Shown here in pieces: positions 22,486-31,015 of a DNA stretch of 64,000 bases. The position numbers and the translations under genes are program-made. The notes under the pieces are model-generated. The model made no database searches. It was given only the letters and a program-made list of their open reading frames with translations, and was not told the DNA's origin. This DNA is from CAZPQK01 sp964588695 (GTDB lineage Bacteria > Krumholzibacteriota > Krumholzibacteriia > WVZY01 > JAKEHA01), in the NCBI GenBank assembly GCA_964588695.1, contig CAZPQK010000001.1, positions 62,001 through 126,000 of the forward strand, given 5' to 3'. Each line of letters opens with the position of its first letter. The stretch's first letter is position 1.

Positions 22486-25201
22486 CCGAGTAGTTTGCCC
22501 AGTGCGACGGATGTGCCGAGTCGGGGTCGTTTAGCAGTTTACGCCGCTCTTCGCAAATCGTTGATACGCTCACTGTTGCCGGGTTCGACAGCATCCGTTC
22601 GGCAAACACAGTGGCGAACTCATCTTGCACCTGCCAAAAGGTCTGCACCACCAGCTCTGCACCCGAATCGATAAACGCCTCTGCTATTGTTGGCGCCCGA
22701 AAAGACGCCGTTGCATAGAAACCGCCAGATCCGCAACTCGACAACACCACCAACCGTGTGCCGCTCAGGTCAAGCCCGCGAACGTCTTGAAAATCGATAA
22801 ACGATTCATCCTGGCGCCATTGTCGTTGACCGTCTCGAATAGACAGCATCGATAAGAAAGGAACCTCTGGATCGCGAACCAAGTGCCCCGCGACATAGAT
22901 ATTGCGACTATTCTCCCACCGACTCATGATGTCCAACTTTTGCGCCGCTTCGGAATCCACAACCAAGACGTTCTCCCAGCGGCTGGAGACCAGTCCAATT
23001 TCTTGCGTCACGCTGTTAAGTTCGCGCACGAACGGCAGTCTTCGACCGGCTACAACCGGCACACCACAACCCGACATCACAGTTGAATTTTCCTTATGGT
23101 GCTCCGCTTTATCCAAAAGCGTTGGTCGGTAATAGGCAACTTCGGCCAGGCTCAATAAAGGTCGGTAGTCGTCACCGGAACCGACGTGTAAAGCCTCAAA
23201 GGGAAGCAGACGCAGAACATCTTCGCACGTTACGTAGAATCGACGGGGACGAGTCTCGACGGCCAGCAATTCTGGTGGAATCAGTTTACGGGCGAGGTCA
23301 CCGAGCATCGTCACTAACCCCGGGGACGGGGCCGCCGATTGCTCCTGTTCGCTGGTTAGCAACGCAACACATTCGCCAACCACTTCGCGCAGTTGATTGG
23401 GCGACAACGCTACGGTGTCCGCGCCGACAATGCCATCAAAAGCCCACGACCGCGTTACCTGATTTCGCCCGACACCAAATACCAGGTGGGCCGCGTTGGT
23501 GTCTTGCAATCGGTCGGCGGTATCGCGAGCCAGCTCCCGGGCCTTGCTCGCGGTCAGTTGTAGCTGCGCCGTCGACACCGTGTCGGCGCCCAGACGCGAA
23601 AACAGAGACGCCCACGACACACTGAATCCGTACGCCAGTTCGGCGTCGTCGCTCGCGTTGCGGAGCAAACTGGCGCGTACGTCGTGGAAATCCGCCAATC
23701 GGATGTAGGCTTGCGCACTGGCGTTCATCTGCACGCCAAATGCCTGTACGCGGTTATACGCCGCGAGCGAACGCTGCAGCTGTCGATCACCATGCGGTTG
23801 CCCCGCGATCCTGGCTTCGATTAGTTCCTGCTCGATCCACAACACCGGATACTCGAGCTCATCTTCGGCGTCCAACTGACGAAACTTTGCCAGCGCATCT
23901 TCGGCCAGGGCAAGATCGCCAACTTCGGTTGCCGCCTTACCCAACATTACATACAACTCAGCCTGGGTACGTTCCAGATCGTGAGTTGTTCCCCACTCGG
24001 CGCCTCGTCGCAGAACCTCAACGGCGTCCCTGTACTTTCCATTGGTGATGAGACCTTCCCCCCACGTTAGATAAGAGCGGCCTACTTCGTGGGGAAATGC
24101 CGATGCGACGCAGTGTTCCATAATTGGTCGCGCACGATCGACTTCACCCAACGCCAGCAAGTAACACCCTTCCAATCTGCTTAGAGTTAGACCGTAGGCT
24201 TCCGAAATGCCGTACTGTTTCGCCAATAGACGACCACGCTCCAGCAGCCGACCCACTACATTCCAACTCTGCAACTGCGCGTAAAACTCCATTGCCTCCG
24301 CCACAAAACGGACTTCGTGGTTTCGAGTTTTCCAATTGCGGGCGATGTCCAGAGACTGGCGAAACAGATCGTTGGCTAGCGCCAACCGCCCTCGCCGTTG
24401 ATGGAAGCGGGCAAAAAAGTTCAACAGTCTCGCAGCCTGGAACGGAAAGCGGTGATCCAGCGCGATAGCCAATGCTTCTTCGTATGCAACCAACGTAGAG
24501 TCGGCCTTGCCTTCGGCGTTATAAACCGATCCGAGGAGACCGAGTTGAACACAAACACGATCCAACTCGCCGGTTTCGCGAAACAGTTCGATCGAGCGTC
24601 GCAGGTGCACCCGAGACCGCTCAAACTCTCGTCTTACCGCAAAGTATTGACCACGAGCGCGCTCCAACCCGGCCTTGGCCGAATCGAACTTATCTCCCCT
24701 GATTTGCTCGTAGCGAGAGTCGATTAGCGCCAGATCCTTGTCGGTCGTGTTTCCGACCGACATGTTTGGCCAATGCATCGCGTTTAGCCTGTCAATCTCC
24801 ACCACAATCCGCTGCCGGTCGACGGCCAACGCGCTTAATTGCTGATAGACGGTATTAAACCCGTCGTATTCAAATGCTTGTAGGGCCACGCGGCCGACAC
24901 GCCCTAGTGCTGGCAATTGAGCGCGTGCAGAGTTTTGGTAGGAAACGTCGGTAGTTGTGTCGAGCTCGCGGAGGAGAGAAAACCACGTCTCGCGGGTCCA
25001 AATAAACCCTCGCTCTGCGGCAAGATCGAGCAAGGGTTCGTCAGAAGGTGCCTTCAAGGCCGCAACCGTAGCGCTGTCCACGGTTGCTGGATACGGCGAA
25101 GTTGTGCAACTCGCCAGCAGGGCCAGGACCCCGACGAGTATAGGTAGGGTCAGGATCGACGCCTTACCGGCTCGATGTCGTCGCTGTTGCGGAGCGATCA
25201 A
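22466..25201 (-). CDS. TPR-CHAT lipoprotein (caspase-like protease)
   Basis: 911 residues from a TTG start. N-terminal signal with lipobox (LLASC, Cys about residue 32) predicts a lipoprotein. Residues about 60-560 are helical TPR-type repeats with a RRSIELFRETGELDRVCVQL-like motif. The C-terminal CHAT domain (about 600-911) retains the catalytic dyad: His773 in YVAGHLV and Cys823 in VVLSSCGSGG. CHAT proteins are clan CD proteases related to caspases and separase, several of which act in regulated cleavage. It starts 7 bp after the cystathionine gamma-lyase gene and converges with the anti-sigma gene. Its periplasmic location would give it access to the anti-sigma outer domain. Confidence 0.8.
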   Translation of the reverse strand: MIAPQQRRHRAGKASILTLPILVGVLALLASCTTSPYPATVDSATVAALKAPSDEPLLDLAAERGFIWTRETWFSLLRELDTTTDVSYQNSARAQLPALGRVGRVALQAFEYDGFNTVYQQLSALAVDRQRIVVEIDRLNAMHWPNMSVGNTTDKDLALIDSRYEQIRGDKFDSAKAGLERARGQYFAVRREFERSRVHLRRSIELFRETGELDRVCVQLGLLGSVYNAEGKADSTLVAYEEALAIALDHRFPFQAARLLNFFARFHQRRGRLALANDLFRQSLDIARNWKTRNHEVRFVAEAMEFYAQLQSWNVVGRLLERGRLLAKQYGISEAYGLTLSRLEGCYLLALGEVDRARPIMEHCVASAFPHEVGRSYLTWGEGLITNGKYRDAVEVLRRGAEWGTTHDLERTQAELYVMLGKAATEVGDLALAEDALAKFRQLDAEDELEYPVLWIEQELIEARIAGQPHGDRQLQRSLAAYNRVQAFGVQMNASAQAYIRLADFHDVRASLLRNASDDAELAYGFSVSWASLFSRLGADTVSTAQLQLTASKARELARDTADRLQDTNAAHLVFGVGRNQVTRSWAFDGIVGADTVALSPNQLREVVGECVALLTSEQEQSAAPSPGLVTMLGDLARKLIPPELLAVETRPRRFYVTCEDVLRLLPFEALHVGSGDDYRPLLSLAEVAYYRPTLLDKAEHHKENSTVMSGCGVPVVAGRRLPFVRELNSVTQEIGLVSSRWENVLVVDSEAAQKLDIMSRWENSRNIYVAGHLVRDPEVPFLSMLSIRDGQRQWRQDESFIDFQDVRGLDLSGTRLVVLSSCGSGGFYATASFRAPTIAEAFIDSGAELVVQTFWQVQDEFATVFAERMLSNPATVSVSTICEERRKLLNDPDSAHPSHWANYSAIVGRL

Positions 25202-25207
25202 CGACGC

Positions 25208-26341
25208 TTAACCGATGGCGCGTTCCAGGTCGGCCTGCAAGTCTTCAACATCCTCAATGCCCACCGAGATACGAAGCAGTCCGTCGGTTACGCCGAGTTT
25301 ATCGCGGTGATCTTTGGGGACACTGCCGTGGGTCATGCTTGCGGGGTGCGAGATCAAACTCTCCACGCCGCCGAGGCTTTCGGCGAGAAGGAAATACTTA
25401 GCACGTCGCAGAATCTGGTCGGCCGCTTCCAACGTCCCCACGTCAAAACTGACAATCCCGCCAAACCCGCGCTGCTGGCGCTTAGCGAGTTCGTGGTGCG
25501 GATGGCTGGCAAGCCCGGGATAATTCACCTTAGGCACCTTCGGGTGTTCGTCCAGATAACGCGCAAGGACGCGTGTGTTTTCTTCGGTTTGTTTCATGCG
25601 GACAGCGAGCGTCTTGGTGCCGCGAAGCGCTAGAAAGCAGTCCATCGGCCCCGGCACCGGACCAACCGCGTTCTGCAAGAACCGCAAGCGATCATGAACG
25701 TCGTCGTTGCTGGTCAGGACGATCCCGCCGACCATGTCGCTATGTCCGTTGAGATACTTCGTTGTGCTGTGCACGACAATGTCGGCGCCTAGTTCCAACG
25801 GTGTTTGCAGATAGGGACTCATGAAGGTGTTGTCGACGACGACCAGCGCGCCTTTGGCGTGCGCGCGGTTGCACACTTCCGGAATGTCGGTGACCAACAG
25901 CATGGGGTTGGTCGGCGACTCCACCCATAGCAACTTGGTATTGTCGGTTAATGCGGCGTCGACCTCTTCAAGTTTGGATGTGTCGATAAACTTAAACTTG
26001 AGTCCGTACTGTTCCAGGACCATCGCGAATAGGCGGTGCGTGCCGCCGTAGACATTGTTGGTAACCAGAATCTCGTCGCCCGGCACGCACAACTTCATGA
26101 TCATGTCGGTGGCAGCTAGTCCGGAAGCAAAAGCAACGCCGTGCTTGGCTTTCTCCAAAATCGCCACGTTACGTTCCAGCGCCTCGCGCGTTGGGTTGGC
26201 GGTGCGGGCGTATTCGTAGCCTCGGTGCTTGCCGATACCGTCCTGCTTGTACGTCGACGTTTGAAAGATCGGCGTAATCACCGCGCCGGTTTTTTCATCC
26301 GGCTCCTGCCCGCCATGAATCGCGTCGGTGGAGAACCCCAT
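25208..26341 (-). CDS. Cystathionine gamma-lyase / gamma-synthase family PLP enzyme
   Basis: 377 residues, full length for the Cys/Met-metabolism PLP family. Hallmarks: RTANPTREALE, the FASGLAA segment, the NTF region (VVVDNTFMSP) and the PLP lysine in HSTTKYLNGHSD. Family assignment is certain; gamma-lyase is preferred over gamma-synthase because the gene follows cystathionine beta-synthase in a TAATG overlap. Together they would convert homocysteine plus serine to cysteine (reverse transsulfuration). Cytoplasmic, homotetrameric in known members. Confidence 0.85.
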   Translation of the reverse strand: MGFSTDAIHGGQEPDEKTGAVITPIFQTSTYKQDGIGKHRGYEYARTANPTREALERNVAILEKAKHGVAFASGLAATDMIMKLCVPGDEILVTNNVYGGTHRLFAMVLEQYGLKFKFIDTSKLEEVDAALTDNTKLLWVESPTNPMLLVTDIPEVCNRAHAKGALVVVDNTFMSPYLQTPLELGADIVVHSTTKYLNGHSDMVGGIVLTSNDDVHDRLRFLQNAVGPVPGPMDCFLALRGTKTLAVRMKQTEENTRVLARYLDEHPKVPKVNYPGLASHPHHELAKRQQRGFGGIVSFDVGTLEAADQILRRAKYFLLAESLGGVESLISHPASMTHGSVPKDHRDKLGVTDGLLRISVGIEDVEDLQADLERAIG

Positions 26342-27747
26342 TACATCCCCTCCTGGGAAAGCACGTAGTCCAAAATGTCGTATTTCGTTAGAATTCCCAT
26401 GACAGCACCGTCCGACTCTACCAGCACCGCCGAGTCGCGCGAGCCCAGGCTTTTTAGCACCGACTCGTAGGGCTCCTTGGCATCAATCACCGGCATGGGT
26501 TCGCCCATTACCCCTTCGATCCTACTCTCCGGCGAGACGTCGCCCGCCAACACACGATCCATGAGGCCAGCTTCATCGACTCGGCCCACCCAACTGCCAT
26601 TATTGCGGACCGGGATCTGCGAAAGGTTATGCATCTTCATGCGGCCCAACGCGGAATACACCGACTCATCGGCATCGACCGCAACTACCGGCGGCAACGT
26701 TGACTCTTTCGCGCGCACCAAGTCGCCAATTGTCATTTCATTGACGTCGAGCATGCGATTGTCGCGCATCCATTCGTCCGAATGAAATTTGGAAAGATAA
26801 CGTTCGCCAGTATCGGGTAGAAGCACGACCACCAAATCGTCTTCGGTCAGCCCAAACTGCTCGCACGCGAGGAGCGCACCGTGTACCGCCGAACCGCACG
26901 AACCACCAACCATCAAGCCTTCTTCCCGCGCCAGGCGACGCGCCATTGCAAAGCTAGGCTTGTCGTCGGCGGTAACAATCTCGTCGATATATTCAAACTG
27001 CACATTGCCGGGAATAATGTCTTCGCCAATCCCTTCCACCAGGTAGGGTCGCGCTTCGATCATCTCGCCGTCGTTGTAGAAGTAATGCTTGAGAATGCTC
27101 CCGTCGGTATCGACGCCGATGGTCTTAACATTTGGGTTCTGCTCTTTGAGGTACTTGCTAGTGCCGCTAACCGTTCCACCGGTACCGAGCCCGACCACAA
27201 AGTGGGTTACCTTACCGGCGGTGTCTTCCCAAATTTCCGGCCCGGTGGTTTCGTAGTGCGCCAGCGGGTTGACCGGGTTGTAGTACTGGTTGGTGGTCAT
27301 CGCGTTGGGAATCGTTTCGACCAGGCGTTTGGCCACGGAGTAGTAGCTTTCGGGGTCATCACCGTGAACGTTGGTTGGGCAGGTAATGACTTCCGCGCCG
27401 TAGGCTTTCAGCAACCGAATCTTTTCCTGGCTCATTTTGTCGGGCATGGTGAAGATCGCCTTAAGCCCCAGCACTGACGCTGCCAGAGCGAGACCGCATC
27501 CGGTGTTCCCCGACGTGGATTCCACCACGGTACCGCCAGGCTTTAGGTTCCCCTTCTCCATCTCGTCCAAAATCATCTTTAGCGCGGGGCGGTCTTTGAC
27601 GCTTCCACCCGGATTAAAGAACTCCACCTTGGCCAGAATTGTGGGCTTCGCGTTTCCTACAACGTTATTGAGCTTCACCAGCGGCGTCTTGCCGATGGTC
27701 TCCAGGATGTTCTTGGCGTATTTGACGCCTTTGAGACGGTCGCTCAT
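26341..27747 (-). CDS. Cystathionine beta-synthase with C-terminal CBS pair
   Basis: 468 residues: a fold-type II PLP catalytic domain (1-320) with the lysine motif GGSVKDRPAL, the STSGNTG substrate loop and the GTGGTVSG phosphate loop, followed by two CBS domains (about 340-465). Catalytic plus CBS pair is the architecture of eukaryotic-like and some bacterial cystathionine beta-synthases; cysteine synthases lack the CBS pair. It condenses serine and homocysteine to cystathionine. First gene of the transsulfuration pair that runs on into the CHAT lipoprotein gene. Confidence 0.85.
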   Translation of the reverse strand: MSDRLKGVKYAKNILETIGKTPLVKLNNVVGNAKPTILAKVEFFNPGGSVKDRPALKMILDEMEKGNLKPGGTVVESTSGNTGCGLALAASVLGLKAIFTMPDKMSQEKIRLLKAYGAEVITCPTNVHGDDPESYYSVAKRLVETIPNAMTTNQYYNPVNPLAHYETTGPEIWEDTAGKVTHFVVGLGTGGTVSGTSKYLKEQNPNVKTIGVDTDGSILKHYFYNDGEMIEARPYLVEGIGEDIIPGNVQFEYIDEIVTADDKPSFAMARRLAREEGLMVGGSCGSAVHGALLACEQFGLTEDDLVVVLLPDTGERYLSKFHSDEWMRDNRMLDVNEMTIGDLVRAKESTLPPVVAVDADESVYSALGRMKMHNLSQIPVRNNGSWVGRVDEAGLMDRVLAGDVSPESRIEGVMGEPMPVIDAKEPYESVLKSLGSRDSAVLVESDGAVMGILTKYDILDYVLSQEGM

Positions 27748-27930
27748 GAAAAACGGACCGGCGACACCGGCCCTCCTCCTTGTGATATTGACGATGATTA
27801 GAGTGTTTTGCAGGTACCCTTATATCATAGGAGACGGGGCCTCGCAACGCTACCCCCGACACCGGTTTGCGGCATGTCCGCAGGCTTTCCCTCATTGCCG
27901 TGGGACTAGCTGGCGCCGCGAGAACCGCGA

Positions 27931-28300
27931 GCGCCGCAAACGCATCAGGTCAGGCGCCGCACGGCGTGTTCGTGACGCNNNNNNNNNNNNNNNNNNNNNN
28001 NNNNNNNNNNNNNNNNNNNNNNNNNNNNNNNNNNNNNNNNNNNNNNNNNNNNNNNNNNNNNNNNNNNNNNNNNNNNNNGCGAATCCGAGCGCTAGCGAGT
28101 GAGCGCGGAGGGAAGCATGCCGGTCAGGCGCTAGCCACCCCGGCGGCGCTGGAGAACTCGTACTTTAGACAGCGCCGCAAAGGCATCAGGTCAGGCGCCG
28201 CACGGCGTGTTCGTGACGCGCGAATCCGAGCGCTAGCGAGTGAGCGCGGAGGGAAGCATGCCGGTCAGGCGCTAACCACCCCGGCGGCGCTGGAGAACTC
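27931..28300. repeat. 141-bp tandem repeat interrupted by an assembly gap
   Basis: Two copies (the second lacking its last 12 bases) of a 141-bp GC-rich unit: GCGCCGCAAA begins the units at 27931 and 28172, GCGAATCCGAG occurs at 28079 and 28220, and GGAGAACTC ends both. Only a few substitutions separate the copies. The first unit is split by exactly 100 N (27979-28078). If the N are removed, the flanks join with the same CGTGACGC-GCGAATCC junction seen in the complete second copy, so the missing sequence should be zero or a whole number of units. Confidence 0.85.
27979..28078. other. Assembly gap of 100 N
   Basis: A run of exactly 100 N, the conventional placeholder for unknown gap length, sitting inside the 141-bp tandem repeat. 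The real array may be longer than shown. Confidence 0.99.
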
Positions 28301-28331
28301 CCGGAGTGAATGCAGGTGTACGGAGATCGGG

Positions 28332-29129
28332 CTACTTGTCAGCCTGAGTAGGCTCGGCGCCTGTCCCGAACGCAACCAGGCGCGCCGTCGTACGGGTCAC
28401 CTCGGCGGGGGGATCGGGGATACCCGGGATCGCTGGCGTGGTTGCCGTGCGGCGCTCGCGAACAATGTCGCACTGCGCCAACCCGAACAGCGGAACTTGC
28501 GGCGATGTCCACACCGTAAAATCATCGCGCCGATACTTTTCCAGTGTTGTGCTCCCCATCGGAACCGTCTGCGTCGACTCGTCACTCTTCACGCGACGGG
28601 TGCAAGTGACTACCCGATCGGCCACTCCCACTCGCACCCCTTCGGTAACCACCGCACCTTCGGCACTGTTGGGTTCGTAGAGTTGAGTTTCGTCCAATTC
28701 GGCCGCTTCCGTCGGATCATTGCCGCGCTTGATGTAGATGGCGTGAACGTAGGGCTTAAGTGGTTCCCCTGGCGCGACGTGAATAATGTTCGGGTCGATC
28801 AAGGCGCGGGTTAGTTCCTCGTCCGGTGCGACGTTGCCCAGGCGCCGAGTTTCGATCTCGACCCAGTACCCCTGACCCTCAGCAACGCGTTCTTTGCCAG
28901 TCACCGCAATGTACACTCCAGTCGAGTCGAGGAAACCATTGCCGCTGTCGACAACCACGTAACGACACCAGCTACCGACATCGAACTTCATGTCGGCGGG
29001 ATCAACACCCGGCACCAAAAACGGAGTCGCGCCCTGCGCCGTAACGACCGCCGGCGCCAGGCAAACCACGGCAGCAAACGCGAGTGGCAAGAGACGTTTA
29101 GTGAGCAATCTTCTTCCAGTCTTCGACAA
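28332..29129 (-). CDS. Secreted protein of unknown function
   Basis: 265 residues. A basic start and hydrophobic stretch (KRLLPLAFAAVVCLAPAVVTAQG) form a signal peptide; the rest is beta-rich, beginning VPGVDPADMKFDVGSWCRYVVVDSGNGF. It has three Cys and no recognised domain. The start is a TTG at 29129, overlapping the end of the cytochrome gene by 32 bases; another TTG at 29108 sits behind GGAAG and is equally plausible. The overlap implies the protein is made with the multihaem protein and may share its periplasmic role. Confidence 0.6.
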   Translation of the reverse strand: MSKTGRRLLTKRLLPLAFAAVVCLAPAVVTAQGATPFLVPGVDPADMKFDVGSWCRYVVVDSGNGFLDSTGVYIAVTGKERVAEGQGYWVEIETRRLGNVAPDEELTRALIDPNIIHVAPGEPLKPYVHAIYIKRGNDPTEAAELDETQLYEPNSAEGAVVTEGVRVGVADRVVTCTRRVKSDESTQTVPMGSTTLEKYRRDDFTVWTSPQVPLFGLAQCDIVRERRTATTPAIPGIPDPPAEVTRTTARLVAFGTGAEPTQADK

Positions 29130-30474
29130 AGTTAAAATCTGGATCCTGCTCTGGGGTATGACACTTCACACAGCTTTGTATTGCGGTAACCCGATACGAT
29201 CCGTCTCGCGCGTGATTCGCGCCGGGCCCGTGACACGACTCGCACTGCACGTCTACAAGGTCAAGGGTGGAACCGCGGCGACGAACACCGTCAAAACCAC
29301 CGGCCTCTTTGTACCCCGTCACGTGACAGCTAACGCAGTTTTCATCACGATGCACGAACTGCGCGGCCAACGTCTGGTACGCCCGTGCGTGTCCAGTCTG
29401 CACGTAAACATCGAACGCTTCGGCGTGACATTGTTGGCAAGTGCCCACGCCAACGTATTCGGACGGGCCTTCTTCGCCAGTACCAGCCACCTGTTGTTCG
29501 GCAAACAGACGCTTCTGTTCGGCTCGATTTTCGGCGTCAAACTGCTCGAGACGATGAACCATGTCCGGATCGTCGGGAATCTGGTTGTCCAGATAATGCG
29601 CGCGGTAGCGGAAGTCGAACAGCCCAGACTCGCCAACCTCCACAACCAAATGCCCAATCGTCTGCCCTTGCGAGGTCGCCATGTATAACGGGATATCGCT
29701 AGTCTCGGCTGCAATCACTTCGGGGGTCGCCTTGGGGTTGAACCCTTGAATAATCATGTCGACACCATCTACCCCCGCGACCAGTTCGTCCAGTTCGGGA
29801 CGCGACATGTGCGCCAACAACACGACAACATCGGCGTCCTTGCGGGCGGCGCTGACTGCGGCGGCAAGCACCTGCTTGGGTTCTACCAGGACGTAGGTTC
29901 GCGCTCGCAGCTGGCCGTCCTCGCCCAGGCGCTTGGCCTTCGTGTACGGCGACAGCAAACCAACAAAAGCGAACCGCTTACCGTTTCGCTCGACTACACG
30001 AAATGCCGGAAAGATGGTTTTGGGCAACCGCCCAGGTTTGACCTCCGTGCCTTTAGGCAGCAAATTGGCGCACGTCAGCGGCAACCGATATGCGTCGACG
30101 TCGGTCTGCAGTTTCTCCAGACCGTAATTGAGATCGCTCTCGCCCACCGCAACCGCGTCGTAACCCAACACACCCATCATCTGGGCGACAAAATGCGACT
30201 TGGGCTCGTTGAACGCGTCACTTCCCCCATAGAACGCGCCTGCCGAGACCAGAATCACCGGCTCGCTACGGCTGCGAAATTCTTTAATAAGGCTCGCCCG
30301 CCGGGCGAGGCCGCCAGTGGCGCGCTGGTGTCAGCCACACGGCTGGTAATAGCCGCGGGTGTCGCTGTGGTAGACAATCTGAACCGCGTCGCTGCTCTGC
30401 GCGCGATTGGTCGAGGCCAAAGCCGCCACCACGGCGACGACACCACCTAGTACGATGAGAAGTCGTGTTTTCAT
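29098..30474 (-). CDS. Metallophosphatase-like tetrahaem cytochrome with in-frame UGA (selenocysteine candidate)
   Basis: Reading through one TGA (30333-30331, residue 48) gives 458 residues. Signal peptide MKTRLLIVLGGVVAVVAALA, a 5'-nucleotidase/calcineurin-like domain (about 33-250), and a C-terminal domain with four CxxCH haem sites (CQQCH, CVSCH, CESCH, CVKCH). The TGA falls in QPCG-U-HQRATGGLARR, where related proteins, as I recall them, have PCGC then five residues then GGLARR; it replaces the second Cys. Frame and spacing are intact on both sides. Metal ligands of the phosphatase domain look altered (SDTRG, SAGAF, GESD), suggesting a binding rather than catalytic role. A nonsense mutation or base error is the alternative; without read-through the product would start at 30258 without signal peptide. 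Confidence 0.7.
30291..30333 (-). promoter_or_regulatory. Possible SECIS-like hairpin after the in-frame UGA
   Basis: Eighteen bases after the TGA, GGCCTCGCCC (30312-30303) pairs with GGGCGAGCC (30299-30291), a nine-pair stem with one bulged C and a GGC loop. The distance from UGA and a G-rich apical loop are within what is known for bacterial SECIS elements, which otherwise share little sequence. GC-rich coding sequence can fold like this by chance. Confidence 0.35.
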
Positions 30475-30549
30475 GCGGGGCAATATACCACAAGTAGTTG
30501 TTACAACACAAGTTACTAAAGGGCCGACGATGCGTCGATCAGGGGGGCA

Positions 30550-30587
30550 CACATATATAAACAAATCGGGGCACCAATGGTGCCCCG
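30550..30587 (-). terminator. Intrinsic terminator of the HU gene
   Basis: CGGGGCACC (30567-30575) and GGTGCCCCG (30579-30587) form a perfect 9-bp stem with a 3-base loop. In minus-strand direction it is followed by ATTTGTTTATATAT. It lies 28 bp beyond the HU stop. Confidence 0.85.
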
Positions 30588-30614
30588 AATTCGTTGCAGA
30601 GTTGCCTGCCTGCC

Positions 30615-30908
30615 TTACTTGCGAACGCGATCTTTCAAGGCGCGTCCGGCGGCAAAGGCCGGGAACTTCGAGGCCGGGATTTGGATCGATTCGCCGGTTT
30701 GCGGGTTACGACCTTCACGCTTCTTCCGCTTGCGGATTTGGAAGGTACCGAAACCGGTGATCTGAACCTTACGACCGCTTTTGAGCTCGCTTGCGATGAT
30801 GCCTTGCTTGGGGACGGTGCTGAAAATAGCATCGACGACCATTTTGGAGTCCTTGAGCGTCAAGCCGGTCTTATCGGCGACCTTTTCGATGAGTTCGGTT
30901 TTGTTCAC
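30615..30908 (-). CDS. HU/IHF-family DNA-binding protein
   Basis: 97 residues with the complete HU fold: NKTELIEKVADKTGL start, VQITGFGTFQIRKRKKREGRNPQTG arm with the Pro-containing beta-ribbon, and a C-terminal helix. These proteins bend and compact DNA. GTG start with the strong ribosome site AAGGAGG. Flanked by terminators on both sides, so it is expressed as a single-gene unit. HU versus IHF subunit cannot be decided from sequence alone. Confidence 0.95.
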   Translation of the reverse strand: MNKTELIEKVADKTGLTLKDSKMVVDAIFSTVPKQGIIASELKSGRKVQITGFGTFQIRKRKKREGRNPQTGESIQIPASKFPAFAAGRALKDRVRK

Positions 30909-30949
30909 AGTTCACCTCCTTCCCGTGGTTACGCGCACTTTATCGACCA

Positions 30950-30978
30950 CTAAAAAAATCTGTCAACTAAAAGTTGAC
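30950..30978 (-). terminator. Intrinsic terminator of the LptD-like gene
   Basis: GTCAAC (30973-30978 side) and GTTGAC (30962-30967 side) pair around a 5-base loop; on the minus strand the stem is followed by AGATTTTTTT. It lies 38 bp after the LptD-like stop. Confidence 0.8.
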
Positions 30979-31015
30979 GATTTGATGCATGGGAATGGGC
31001 TTTTTTTGCCTCGGG

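Noticed and set aside
27867..28814. Long plus-strand open frame across the N gap
   Set aside because: It is carried by the GC-rich 141-bp repeat and by the antisense of the secreted-protein gene at 28332-29129; repeat-derived Arg-rich sequence, no ribosome site, no family resemblance.
30331..30333. Genome-wide UGA recoding (Trp or Gly) as the explanation for the in-frame TGA
   Set aside because: Several intact genes in the window end with TGA at overlaps (folC, rimI, pyrR, sigma factor), and no other conserved gene is interrupted by TGA.
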